This document shows, one piece after another, positions 1-25,815 of a stretch of DNA of 64,000 nucleotides. The DNA is from Wurfbainia villosa. Lineage: Eukaryota > Streptophyta > Magnoliopsida > Zingiberales > Zingiberaceae. The stretch is from positions 372,001-436,000 of the forward strand of contig CM046004.1 in NCBI GenBank assembly GCA_025175895.1. Direction: 5' to 3'. The notes beneath the pieces are model-generated. The model had not been told where the DNA came from, ran no database searches, and saw only the letters and a program-made list of their open reading frames with translations. Each line of letters begins with the position of its first letter. Positions within the stretch are counted from its first letter, which is position 1. The position numbers and the translations under genes were made by a program.

Positions 1-780
1 CAATGTGGACATATTTCATCTAAATCATTTTTATTACTTAATTTTCTTTGCAGTTTTTGTTTCAATACAAACTGAAAGGCCTGTATACAGATTTATTTCT
101 CCTTTTCTTTGTTTGTGAGTCATGGCCTGCTACTCCATGGAATTTGTTGATATTGTGAAGGCGTGGATACTTTTTGTGAGATGAAATATATCATATCATG
201 TTACTCCTCCACTTTGATTATGTGGAATCAAACCAATTCAGGCTCTTATCTGAAGCACATAACATTCATTCCTCTTATGTTTGATGTGCTTGTCCTCAAG
301 CATATATTTGAAATATTATTTTTTTTTCTTTTTGGAAATAAAATCAACTCATTCATTTGGTTTTCTACGAAATCTTTCTGTGATGTGTGCGTCCAACTAT
401 GCCATGTATCCTAAATAGTAGGAATCGGTTTCATAGACCTTTTCCTGTCATTCAACTCTGTAAAGCTATCGTTAGCAATACCTGTGTTATTTACATCTTT
501 TTAAATTACATTAACGGAAAATTTTCTCCTTTATTGCTAACACCTGCTCTAATTAATGTAGTCTTTTTGAAGTTTACCATATCATTTTAACTAATATTCA
601 TGTTAGTTACTTGCAAGCACACATATTTTTTTTGTAGATGTTGTTTCTTTGATATTCAACAATCTTAGTTTTTTCTTTATTGTTAGTCTTGGGGACACCT
701 TTAGTTTTTAAGTTATTTTATTTATTTATTTGTCTATGTTACCTTTTTTCGTCTTTTTGTTATTTGTGCTGCTATACTAG
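1..780. other. Non-coding sequence upstream of the first visible HDA exon
   Basis: AT-rich sequence with no recognisable exon. It ends in a splice acceptor (CTATACTAG) directly before the first deacetylase exon, so it is most likely intron of that gene, whose 5' exons lie outside the window. Short open frames here resemble no protein I know. Confidence 0.6.
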
Positions 781-14955
<14,175 letters not shown>

Positions 14956-15627
14956 CCGAGATGTTAATCTATTGACTAGCCTGCAGTCTGTAGGTTTATC
15001 TGCACAGTTTGGCCATGGATTTCGCTCCATGTTTAGTCATGCTCCATTTGACGTGAATATAATCGGTGTAATTTGATACTACTGTGTTTAGTTGCAGTTA
15101 TTTTATCTTCTCAAGTTTGGTCTTGTCTAGTCGTTTCTTTAAGAGATCTACGTCCAGCTTATTGCATTTGCAGATACTTCTGTTATGTTAAAACAGTTGA
15201 TATGTTTATAAAGTGGTAGAAATAAATGACTCGACTTTATTTTACTCTTTATGCCGTGTTTACTTGGGCAGAAAAAAAAAAAGAAATAAGAGAGGAAATT
15301 AAGGAGAAGAAAAAAAAAGTAGAAATAGATCGATATATACCTCATTCTTTACTTTTTTGTATTTTCATATTATTTACGTTCATCTTTATATTCTTTCTCC
15401 TTGTCACTTTCATATTTTAAAATCTTTTCTTTTTTTTCTAGCCAAATATTGACTTTGTCTTATTTTCTCTTCTTTTATTATATATTTTTTTCTTTTTCCC
15501 TTGCAACACCTTCAATCAAAATCCTAAACCTTAATTCACTGTCTATTCTCCTTTTCTCCGCATCCTTTGTGTCTATTGTGATCTCCACTTTTCACTATTT
15601 TGCTTCACCATCATCGTTAATTCCATA
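14956..15627. other. 3' flank of HDA15-like gene; AT-rich, no gene seen
   Basis: This contains the presumed 3' UTR of the deacetylase and polypurine/polypyrimidine-rich AT sequence. I see no gene or clear poly(A) signal that can be fixed. Confidence 0.5.
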
Positions 15628-16206
15628 CAAGGTTTAAAATCTTGACTCGTATCGGAATTTCGGTTTGCGATCAGAACGATACAGTTTCGGTACCGTATCG
15701 TCCGTGTCGATACTATTTCAGTATTTTTTTAAACATTAATATTAATTATTTATTTTTTTTTTAAATTTTAGTTAATTTTTAAAAAAGAATTTAAAATTTA
15801 ATTTTACCTAAATTATAAATTCGAATTTAGAATTTTAATTAAAATATCTTTTATTTTTTAATTTTTATTTAATATATAATCTATTTAATTAAATTTTACA
15901 GTTTAATATATATATATATATTTTTAATTATAATTTATATATTTAGAAATTTCACCGCGATCATGGTTTCTCACCGCGATCGCGCAGCGCGATCGCGCTG
16001 TCCGATCACGATCGTGATCACACAGCGCGATCGGGAATGTGATCGCCTTCTCGATTGCGCTGCGCGATTGCCTCCTTCCGGTACCGCGCCTCTGTGTCGT
16101 CGTCGCCACCTCCTTCCGGTATCGATACGCGTTCCGATTTCGATTACTCGTCGGAACGAAATTTTTCGTCAATTTCGTCCGAAACGCCTCGACATTTAAA
16201 ACCTTG
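15628..16206. mobile_element. Complete transposon with TIRs, 8-bp TSD and CGATCG-rich core (family A, copy 2)
   Basis: Terminal inverted repeats begin CAAGGTTTAAAATCTTGACT on the left and CAAGGTTTTAAATGTCGAGG on the right (other strand). ATTCCATA lies immediately outside both ends (15620-15627 and 16207-16214), a perfect 8-bp target duplication. Inside are a subterminal CGTATCGG / CCGTATCG zone, the same AT-rich arm as copy 1, an (AT) tract and a GC-rich core at 15955-16190 with many GATCG words. No transposase. The 8-bp duplication fits hAT, or less well Mutator-like elements. Confidence 0.85.
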
Positions 16207-16214
16207 ATTCCATA

Positions 16215-17420
16215 TTCCTTTTGCCAACCTTCATAGTTAAATTCTTTTCTCTAGCCTTATCATTGATAGTCTATTTTCCTCGTCCTTCATTGCTTATCTT
16301 TCATATTTCTTTTACCAACCTTCATATAGGGTGAGCAAAATATTGATTAAAATGAATTAATTGGCCTTCGGTTTAGTTAATTTAAATTTTTGATTTTTTT
16401 AAAGAATATTGTCCTTTTTTGGTTTATTCGATTGCATCTTAATTTTGAAATTGATTAAATCGATTAAATTGAATTGATATTAGTCGACTGTTGTATTACG
16501 AGCAATCAATTAATGTACTTGAACCGCTACGGAACAGTATGTCTAATAGTTGATTGATGAGCTCAACTATCTATTATTAGTTGACTGATGTGAAGTATCA
16601 ATCGATCGATGATGATAATTCAGTTAGTTTGATTTATGGCTGAATTAAATGATTTTTTATCAATTTAATTTGGTCGGTTTTTATAGAAAAGTTTGATCGG
16701 TTATGTTTGTCCAAAAAAAAAAAAATTTGATTCGATTATTAATCTATTGCAGAGCTCTATCCATAGCTGAATTTTTCTATTTTTTTCGCTTTCATTATTA
16801 TTAATTTTCTTTTACCAGCTTTCATAGTTGTATTCCTTTTACTGACCTTTGTAGATGAATTTTTCCCATTTGTTCAACTTTTATTGCCATTTTTTTTTCT
16901 TTTATCAGTTTTCACAGCTGGATATTTCGTTTTCACTCGGCCTTCACGGTTGGATTCTGGTTTGTTTTCCTTTACCAACTTTCATATTCATAGCTAGTTT
17001 TTTCTCTTTATCTTGGATTTCATTATCGATTTTTTTTTCACCAGCCTCATTGTTGTATTCCTTTTACCAGCCTTTGTACATGAAATGTTCCCATTTGCTC
17101 GCCTTTTATTGCCATCTTTTTTTTTTATCAGTCTTCACAGTTGGATTTTTCTATTTTGCTCGGCCTTCACTGCCGATTATTTATTTTTTCCTTTTAAAAG
17201 CCTTTGTAGTTGGATACCACCTTTTCCCCCCTTTTTGCTTGACCTTCATTGAATCATTGTTCATTTTTTCTTTTACCGACCTTCGCAGATGGATTCCTTT
17301 TACTAGTTACCAGTGAATTTTTCCCTTTTGCTTGACTTTTCTTGCAGTTTTTTTTTTTTCCTTTTGGCAGTCTTGATTCCTTTTACAAACCATCTTAGTT
17401 GGATTTTTCTGTTTCTCTCT
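16215..17420. repeat. Degenerate pyrimidine-rich tandem repeat region
   Basis: The motif CTTTTACCAGCCTTCATAGT followed by TGGATT-like words recurs at irregular 40-60 base spacing, for example near 16230, 16310, 16815, 16905, 17060, 17130, 17205 and 17270. The open frames across it are products of this biased composition. The part at 16325-16760 is a separate AT-rich block rich in TTAATTGA/TTGATTAA words. Confidence 0.6.
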
Positions 17421-18419
17421 TCATTGTAACTTTCTTACAATCAGTACCTTCCACTGTGATTTTTTTTCCAAAAAAAAAAATCAGGGTTCTATTTGACTCG
17501 TTCATTTTATTTGGTATCTAGAGGAAGAATGCTAAACTAGTTAAATTATTATGTAACCTAATTGATCATCTTTTCTTCAATATTGTAGGAATAGTGACTA
17601 TTCTATCGATAAAAATCAAAAGAACTGAATAATTAAGTGAGAGTTTTTCATGATTTTTATTTTCTAAATTTTATCCAGGAAGATTTGAGTATATTAATTA
17701 CGATTATGAATAGTAGTATGCACAAATGTATTGCACAAAGCAATTTCACTTTTTGTGGAAATAACTATCTAACATCTTCCTAGCTGTGCCAATCGTATTG
17801 TAGCCAGACAATTGCCTCTTCTTAAGATTTGCTGAACTATATTTTTTATTAACTTTTGAGACTGAAGATTCATTCCGAATGCAATTTCTCGTCCTCGAAC
17901 ATATTCTAGCTCAATAGTTGCTCTTTGTATATGCTCTCGTAGATCTTCATATTGATTTGTTCAGTCTTTCTCTTAGAGAATGTGTGATGTTGTGTTTTTT
18001 ACTCGAGTTTATCTGTTTGTTCACTTTCTTCTTTACCAATCTAGATTGAGTTTGCAATCTCTACGTTAGTGCTTTACAGTGTGGCTCACCTTGTGTGAGT
18101 GGCAACCTCACCTTTCCCTTCCCTCCTCTTTCTTGGGCACTTTAAGCTAGCAAGGATTCCTGGAAGACACCTCAGTTTGGAAACTGATTTCAGTTCCAAG
18201 GGAATCTGAAAGGAAGAACGCTGAAAACCAAAGTTAAGGCAATTTGCGAGGAAGAAAATTATGAATGGACAATAATTGCAAGACATATTGAGTTCGCGGT
18301 AACATAATATTTAGAGCATCACTAGTGTGGTCTTGTCAGGAAAACAGTTGATCGCTCTGCATGCACATCTTCTTTTGTAACTTCTCGAGTTAAGGGCAAT
18401 TTATGTCATTAGATAATTA

Positions 18420-18990
18420 TTGACTCAAATTCAGAGGGAGATGCAAGCACCATTTGGAGTGCATATATCTTATCTAAAGCCATACTCTACATGTGAGAAA
18501 GCTCTAAAGGAGGTGGTTAGTGATTTTGATAAGGATTTTGATGATGTCCCTAGACTTTTAGGTGAGTTAAGAAATAGAGACCTAGATACATACGTTGCAT
18601 TAATGATGAATGGTGATAATCAATTCCTATATTGTTTTTGGGCTTTTGATCCATGTGAAAGAGTTTTTCGAGCTTATCTTCATAATTGTAGTTGATGCAA
18701 CACACTTGAGTGGCAAGTATCTTGATGTTCTATTGATGGCTACAACAATAAATGGTAATGAAAAACTTATTCCAGTTGGTTTTTCAATTGTTGAGGTTGA
18801 GTGTGCCCTGGCTTGAGAGTGGTTCCTACATTAGCTAAAGTTATTCCTTGCAATTGATCCATAATTTTTAATTATTGTATCTAATAGACGTCGTGGAATA
18901 ATATCTACAACGAGTAAAATTTACCTAAATGTTCACCGTACTTTTTGTTGCTATTACTTGTCTTATAATATGGTTACAGATACTTGTGTT
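18420..18990 (+). pseudogene. Mutator-like (MULE) transposase fragment, decayed (copy A)
   Basis: The first frame gives REMQAPFGVHISY, KALKEVVSDFDKDFDDVPRL and CFWAFDPCERVFRA. A shift then gives VDATHLSGKYLDVLLMATTI and IPVGFSIVEVE, the pattern around the first catalytic Asp of plant MULE transposases (VDGTHL...LLxATxxDGN). Downstream, RGIISTTSKIYLN and CCYYLSYN resemble the next conserved block. Frame changes and stops make it non-functional. Confidence 0.82.
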
Positions 18991-20032
18991 AGACCCTACC
19001 TTAGGATTTTTTTGGGCTATAGCTAGAGCAAATACAATTGTAATATAATCAAGTTATGCAGACTATGTTAGAGTTATGCCTATGGAAGCTTGGAAATGGA
19101 TCATATTTACTTATATAGGGGCAAACAATTTTGGCTAACAAGATCATATTACTTAGAAGCTTGGAAGCCTCATAATAGCTATTATCTTTGAGGCTGGTTG
19201 TCTTGTTCTTTTAAATGGTTGATTATAATAAAGTTGAGTTTTGAGCACATTTAAATGACATTGGAATGTAGAGTTAATAATGATGATGCCTTAGTTGATT
19301 AATTTGTGGATATTATGTTACTTGAGAATATATTATACAATTGGAAATAGATCAATGATTTAGGTTAACTTTCTTAATTAAGAAATTCAAATGATGTGGT
19401 TGCTTTGCTTTGAGATTTGCAGTGACATATCGGTGTGTGTATGATTCTAGTGGAGAAGAGTGACCACAAGAGCAATTGGATTGATTTGAAAAATGTGTGG
19501 ATATGCCTTTCATATAAGTTCCCAACACTGTAATTAATAAAACACATAGAGTAATTTATTTTAATCACAGAGGACGTGTTAAATAATTAAAGAAGAGATG
19601 AAAGCATAGATAAAATCAGCCTGTGAAGACCTGAGTCAGCAGAGAGGTGCTTGTTACCCAATTGAATGAATTGGTTTTGAAAAACTGCTGCAACTTCATG
19701 AGGTCCTAAGCTAATGGAACCATAATCTCCAATGAAGGAACCCCTTTTTCTTACTGAATCCATTTTGTCACTCAGTGATAGGTGGTTTTCTGTTTTTTGG
19801 CAACTGATTTAATGCTAGCATGTTGTCTCTAATTATACTCATGTTCCTTAGCAATTGAGGTTATCTTTTTCTTTCCCCTTATCTGACCTAAGGTTAGTTT
19901 TCACTTGCAAAATCATAATGCCTGCCCTATGTGAGGAATGAACTCCCTATTCTGGTGTTGCAGCCTAGATTTACTGTGTGCTACATTCTACATGCTTTTC
20001 ATAGTTAGGCTCGTACACCGTTTGACACGTAG

Positions 20033-20348
20033 GACCTGGGGCTACTATAGGAGGCATGTGTGCTACACGTTGTTTTGGTTCTCTCTTGAACTTTGATCAA
20101 TGGGTATGTGACAGAAAAGTTGGCTATGATGGATAACTAATTATTTTTTGCAAAGATGATTGTTATTACTGGTGTTTACCAATTTTTGTTCAGGTATGGA
20201 ACAATGCGTGACAATGCCATCAATCTTCGGGTATAGTTGTTTGTTCTGTTATTTATTAATCAACTATTCACTGAAGTTTTGATGTTGCAGGTGGTTCTAG
20301 GAAATGGTGATATTATTAAGACTGGTTCACGAACATGTAAAAGTGCTG
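20033..20348 (+). pseudogene. Copied D-lactate dehydrogenase exons 7-9, broken
   Basis: Three pseudo-exons match the D-LDH gene. Exon 7' (from 20033) encodes PGATIGGMCATRC but has lost about 17 bases including the end of the exon and the splice donor. Exon 8' (20194-20230) encodes YGTMRDNAINLR. Exon 9' (20291-20348) encodes VVLGNGDIIKTGSR. The intact exons are at 34623-34683, 34798-34834 and 34895-34956, so this is the derived copy. Confidence 0.88.
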
Positions 20349-20370
20349 TTGTTCTCCTTTCCCTGTTGAT

Positions 20371-22400
20371 TCAGGTAAGAGGTCTGATGAGTTTTCAGGT
20401 TGGCTTGACAAGCACGATAAAGATTTAATGGAGGATGGAGTTAGTCTGGATAGAGATTTACAATGTGGGGAATTTTGTCGCTTATCTGCCCTTGTTTCAT
20501 CTGGAGAATTTTCTGTTTCCCCTTGCTTGCCAAAGGAAGGGATTGGAGAAGTTGATGGAACAGTGGAACAAGTAAAGCTTGATGATTTACGTAATTAACC
20601 TAAAACGAATAAGTGATGAAGCTGATTTAAGGGATTTCAAAATAGTTAAGAAACCCAGGTTGGAAATGATGATTGATAATGATTATTGCTCTCGTCGAGA
20701 AAAGGGTTTTCCGGGAATTAAGGTTGTTATCACACGTAAAATTATTTCTCAAGCTGGTACATATATGGCCCTTGAAGAACACAAAAACCATGAATGCTCT
20801 GTATCAAATAACATGAACAATCAGGGATTGTCATGTGGAACCAGTGGAATTGCCTCATCAAACAGTTATCATAGCTTAGAAAGTAAAGAAACTGTCCCTG
20901 ACAAATTGCCATGGGATGCCCTAATCAGTTATGCTGAATGTTTATCTGGATCATATGTGGAAACCAGTGACATGATTGAGTTCTCACCTGAGATTTTTGA
21001 ATCTGTGCATTCTGCTGTTTGCAAAGCTGGTGAAGAGGGATTGAACATGGAGGAAATTTCTGAAGCCATGAACCTAGAAGGTACCTTTTCCTACTTTGAA
21101 CATTCACCTATCTGTGATAAGATTGTATTGCATATCTTAATTCAATCTTGTGTATTCTTCCAGGGAGACAATATACAGAAATCATTGTGGATACACTTGA
21201 AGTGTTTCAACTAGTAATCAAGGTATATTTGTTTTTGCCTTTCAAAATTATCTCACATCAACAAGAATCTAGAATACTGAACTTTCAAAATTATCCATTT
21301 TGCAATGTTATAATTTCAACATGTTTTAGATACTATAACAATGAGTTTATATATTATAGAACTTTTTGAACTTTACAAATTTAACTTTTAATCTCTCTGG
21401 TTTTCTTGGTCATTCTGGATATAATGCAAATGATACATTGCCAACATAGATATTTAGTTGTTACATTGTGAACCGCATAGATATGATGTCATAACTCAAA
21501 TAACACTAAATTTTTGTCACCTGCATAGATGACATTTAAAGTTTGAACATTATGAAGACTGACGGATTGTAGTTTCTTCTTGAACTTGATTCGAACATTG
21601 CTTATCTCCCAGTTTGGTGGTGTGTCTGTTGGTGTCACTATAAAGATAACATATTTGTGGTTCGCTACATGGATTTTATCCTACATTGACCTTTATGCAA
21701 GGGTATATATCATTAGGGACCTTCAAATTAATTAAATCATTTTTATTGCATTACCTATCTTTTTGGGGTCATTGTCGAACATTGTGATTCCATCTCAACT
21801 TTTTTTTTTTTCATTATTCTACTGGAACTGTACTGAATTGTTCTGGAATATTAATATTCTGGTCACGAGTTCGAATCCTAAAAATAGTCTCTTACAAAGT
21901 AAGATAAGACTGTGTACAATGAATCCTTCTTGAGGATCCCATATGACGGAAGCTTTATACATTGGACTGTTTTTTTTTTTTTATGCAGCATGTAAACTTT
22001 GATATCAAGGTTTACATTTACTTAAAACTACTAATATGATATGTAGTTTATGCATGTTGACAACTTTTAACTGTTGCAATCAATTTGATGGACATCATTT
22101 CAAGTAGGTAATGTCTATAATTTCTTATTGTTGAGATTTTGTTCAGGTAAATTCATGACAATGTTCGAGTTCTTGATTCTTCACACAAATGCAAGTACTT
22201 TCTACAGTCTTCTGGAGTCCAGCATACGTATAAAAAACTGCCATCTTGCAAGGATTCTCGAGAAATACGTGAAGCATCTAGGCACAATTTTCCACTAAGA
22301 CCAGATATTAATAATTATTCACATGAGCCTAGTGAGTATCTATCTGATGGTTCATGTTGTCACAGCGAGATGATCTTAAACAGTACTGTACAAAATCTTA
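20371..22400 (+). pseudogene. Fragment of TFIIIC largest subunit (B-block-binding), broken
   Basis: Pieces with plant TFIIIC subunit 1 character are seen at about 20371-21080, 21164-21222 and 22147-22400, with splice-like borders. Diagnostic stretches are DNDYCSRREKGFPGIKVVIT, FSPEIFESVHSAVCKAGEEG and LNMEEISEAMNLEG. TFIIIC recognises the B box of tRNA genes for RNA polymerase III. The reading frame is broken near 20595 (in-frame TAA, one-base shift) and again near 22150. The ends match no start or stop of the family. It is joined directly to the D-LDH copy, so it is a captured fragment rather than a resident gene. Confidence 0.85.
21860..21982 (+). mobile_element. 5'-truncated Au-like SINE
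   Basis: It starts near the B box (GGTCACGAGTTCGAATCC) and continues with TGTGTACAATGAATCC and ATTGGACTGTTTTTT, the tail order of the Au SINE family. It lies in the presumed intron of the TFIIIC fragment. Confidence 0.65.
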
Positions 22401-24780
22401 TTTATAGGCCTAGAAAACTATCAAACAATATTGCAACAGTTCATCAATTAATCGCATGCATAGAAAGCTCGAGTCTCCTAGCTTTTTAATCAAAGATGCA
22501 TGCAATTTTTATAAACAATTTTTTTTTATAAAAAGTCATATATAAAATGCACGTGCGAGAGACTGATTCAACTGTTTAATTGCATCTAGCTATTCTATGA
22601 CGTGTGCTCTATCAATCCAATCTAGCTACATTCATTCACAAGTACGTACGTGTAAAAGGTACATGAGGATTGAGGATTCTTCTCAAATCCACCAGGCACT
22701 GTCCTCCCTCTCCCTCTTAAAAATACTGTCGAATCTATCTCAAATAAAAATACTCTCAAATTATAAAGGGATACAAATTCATCAACTAAAGCAATTGGCT
22801 GTTTAAGTCTAGCGTCGGCAACGGCAGTAGCTAGTCATCGATCAGCTGATCAATGCATGATCATGCATGATTTAGTTAAAAGTGAAAGCAAAATTAATAT
22901 TTAATACAGCGGTTACTTTAGACTGGATGCTGAAGATATAATAGGGAATAAATTAAAGAAGCATTGTAGAACACTGAACGCACAGTGGTGCGCTGATTGT
23001 AAAGACTATTCTAATGGCAGCACTGACACATTAATTAATTCTCAAAGGCAGATTAATTAAGAGGACCCAATAATCAATGGAAGCTGAGTTGTAGTGGCGA
23101 TGATAAATTCGTTCTTTGTTGCAGTGGTTTTCCTCAGGAATCCGTGGTCGATAGCGAGGTTTTTTTTTTAGAGGTGCGTCACTGTCTTCTAAGGCATGTG
23201 TAGATTACCCTATATATTTGGCTCTCCACATCATGATCATTTGCAACTATACACCGGCAAGTATATTAATTAGATGGCACCTCGTCTGCCTAAATGCCAT
23301 TGACCAATTCCCTTGACTTTCTTGAACATGAACGCCCCACCATTGCCAGCCCTGAGTCAGGACAAATGGAGCATCGGCGCAAGACTCAAAACTTTACAAC
23401 ATTATCAATTCTTTTATATAAGACTTAAAAACTTTTGTGTGTTAAAATTAACCATGAATTATGGTCCAAAATCATTAGTTGACTCTGACTTACGTGGCGA
23501 CATGTACAATTGCAAATATCATCGATCAATCCCCTCGCCAAACAAAGCTCAATCAAACAGGTCTTGAACAGTCGAGTGATCAACGTACGTCTCTATGCCC
23601 AGGGATGGCGTGGGGGAAAGTTGTACTGTTACTGTAACTACTTGGACTTGGTCCTACTTGGGGATCTCCCTGGTGTTGCTCCGCGGCTTCAAGCTTAAGC
23701 GGAGCAAAATAGATCAAAACAACGTCAATTAAAAACTGAACTTTCAAACCCCATCCAACTGTCCAAGTCCAAGAAGCTGTGGCAATATCAGCGTCCAATA
23801 ACCTTTCGGCATCGGCAATGGTTGCTACAACCTTACCTGCCGCAACCGCTACAATAGCAGTGTGCCAGCCGGGCTTTTCAGATGTGATGGCAAACTCTTG
23901 AAAAAAATAAAAATAAAAAAAACTTGCAACAGTTAATCTAATAATTTTTATCTATTTATTTTATAGCCATTATGAAAAAGATAAATTATGATCAAGATAT
24001 GTGAAGGTCATCTGAATTCAGAAAAAAAACTTCAGATATGTCGAGGTTGAAACCATCAATCTAACGATTTTCACCGATTTATCCTATAATCATTGTGAGA
24101 GAGATAAATTATAGAGAATTTTATGAATCTCGATGTGGTGACCAAAATATATAAGATCATCTAAATTTAAAAAATTAAATTAAATTTTTTTCGAAATCAA
24201 TCCATATCACTTACATAAATATCATTATATCTTATCTTAATCACTACGCTGGATGATGACAAACTCGAGGTTACTTGCGAATGTAAATTTATCTTCAGGG
24301 TACGTGTACTTCAAATTGCCGGTTATCACATTAATGAGCGTCGACCAGATCCATCACCGCCGCCCCACTGATCGATCCGCGAAGTAAATATATATAATTA
24401 CCACAACTTTAACTTTTGGGCAACAGACAACTTTCTGTTTGTTTCTGGTTGCGCAATGTCAATGCCAGTCTAGTCGATCTCACCAACAATAACACCATTA
24501 ATTATATATATATAATTGCTCTCCCATTTGCTTGGACGTCAGTCCAGATTTGTTGCCCTACATAATCCAGCAAAAAAGGTGCAAGATTGAGATTGCACAG
24601 CATGGGGAGGGGCACCCAGACCGTGTTTCCTTAATTAGGAGTTCGTTTAACTCGACTAAACCAAACTCAGTTGCCTCTGGCTAGTGCCACTGAAGTCAGC
24701 GCCTACATGATGGAGTTCCCCGATCGGCAGTTTTGAATCTGAACTTGTTTGGTGCATGGACGATTACTCTTCATGTAACC
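22401..24780. other. Intergenic sequence without a recognisable gene
   Basis: AT-rich DNA with short open frames that resemble nothing. At 23930-24200 there are two adjacent diverged copies of a repeat also seen at 33490-33690 (shared word GTCATCTGAATTCAGAAAA and GAGAGATAAATTATAG-like words). Confidence 0.5.
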
Positions 24781-25518
24781 GAAGTGCGCTAGCTCCTATA
24801 GTTAGTGCATGGAGGTATTCAATTAGAGGTCCCGGGTTCAAATCTCAAGGGCTACAGGAATTACAATCCCACGAATATGTGAGATTTAGCAGCGATGTCC
24901 GGTGGTCTTGGTAGATGCGCTCGATAGGAAAATTGAACCGTTTCAAAAATCTTGGGGTTTACGATGAGGCTCCTTGAGGCGGTGGCGGCAACTCTAAAAA
25001 GTTTATCCATCACAGTTTTAACTGAAGTGCGCTAGTTCTTATGGCTAGTGCATGGAGGTATCCAATTAGAGGTCCCGGGTTCAAACCTCAAGGGCTGCAG
25101 GAATTACAATCCCACGAATATATGAGATTTAACGAGCAATGTCCGGCGGGTCTTGACCGGGTACGCTCCAATAGGGAAAGTTGAACCGTTTCACCCAAAA
25201 ATCCTTCGGGGTTTCTGATGAGGGGGCTCCTTCGGGGGCGGTGGCGGCAACTCTAAAAAGTTTATCCATCACAGTTTTAACTGAAGTGCGCTAGTTCTTG
25301 TGGCTAGTGCATGGAGGTATCCAATTAGAGGTCCCGGGTTCAAACCTCGAGGTGCAGAATTACAATCACGAATATGTGGGATTTAACAAGCAGTGTCTGG
25401 CGGGTCTTGGTATGCGCTCGATAAGGAAAGTTGAGCAGTTTCACTCAAAATCCTTGGGGTTTTACGTTGAGGCTCGCCGGGCGGTGGCGGCAATCTAAAA
25501 GTTTATCCATCACAGTTT
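24781..25518 (+). repeat. Three tandem units with a tRNA-like promoter (SINE-like array)
   Basis: Units start at 24781, 25024 and 25283, each beginning GAAGTGCGCTAG and ending near TTTATCCATCACAGTTTTA. Each contains GGTCCCGGGTTCAAA, close to the RNA polymerase III B box, and an upstream GGCTAGTGCATGG that could serve as an A box. Unit lengths are about 243, 259 and 236 bases and vary by small indels. A head-to-tail tRNA-derived SINE is the likely origin. Confidence 0.65.
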
Positions 25519-25700
25519 TTAGTCCCCACGGGGATGGCGCGGTGGTAAGGTAGTGTGGTTGCTTTGGATCGGGTGAGTCGATTCGGAGGAGTCTAAAATC
25601 CTCCCAGGCTCGGATGACCCCCCACATTGTCTCTTGCAGCGTGTCGAGGACATAGTCATGATTCTCTCACTCTAGTATGCGGATGGCGTATTAGTTGAAT
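25519..25700 (+). mobile_element. Possible second SINE-like sequence
   Basis: GGGGATGGCGCGGTGGTAAGG resembles an A box with its start, and GGTGAGTCGATTCGG a degenerate B box. The downstream words GGCTCGGATGAC and GCGTGTCGAGGA recur near 58360-58410, so it belongs to a dispersed family. Confidence 0.45.
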
Positions 25701-25718
25701 AATTACACTTTTTGGATT

Positions 25719-25723
<5 letters not shown>

Positions 25724-25813
<90 letters not shown>
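25724..25813. repeat. (AT)n microsatellite, about 90 bp
   Basis: An uninterrupted AT run upstream of the D-LDH gene. Tyr-Ile open frames on both strands come only from this run. Confidence 0.97.

Positions 25814-25815
<2 letters not shown>

Larger units (their letters stand above)
18066..20348 (+). repeat. Segmental copy of D-LDH intron 6 to exon 9 (copy A)
   Basis: This matches 32035-34950 at high identity, from GTGGCTCACCTTGTG through the MULE transposase remnant to the D-LDH exon words. The two copies differ by indels: copy B has an extra stretch around 33000-33690. Copy A stops abruptly in the last bases of exon 9, where TFIIIC-like sequence begins. Confidence 0.85.

Noticed and set aside
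16855..17316. 153-codon hydrophobic open frame
   Set aside because: It is Phe/Leu/Ser-rich sequence produced by the pyrimidine-rich degenerate repeat; no start context, exons or family resemblance.
20033..20348. A second functional D-lactate dehydrogenase gene
   Set aside because: Only exons 7-9 are present, exon 7' lacks its donor, and the sequence then switches to TFIIIC.
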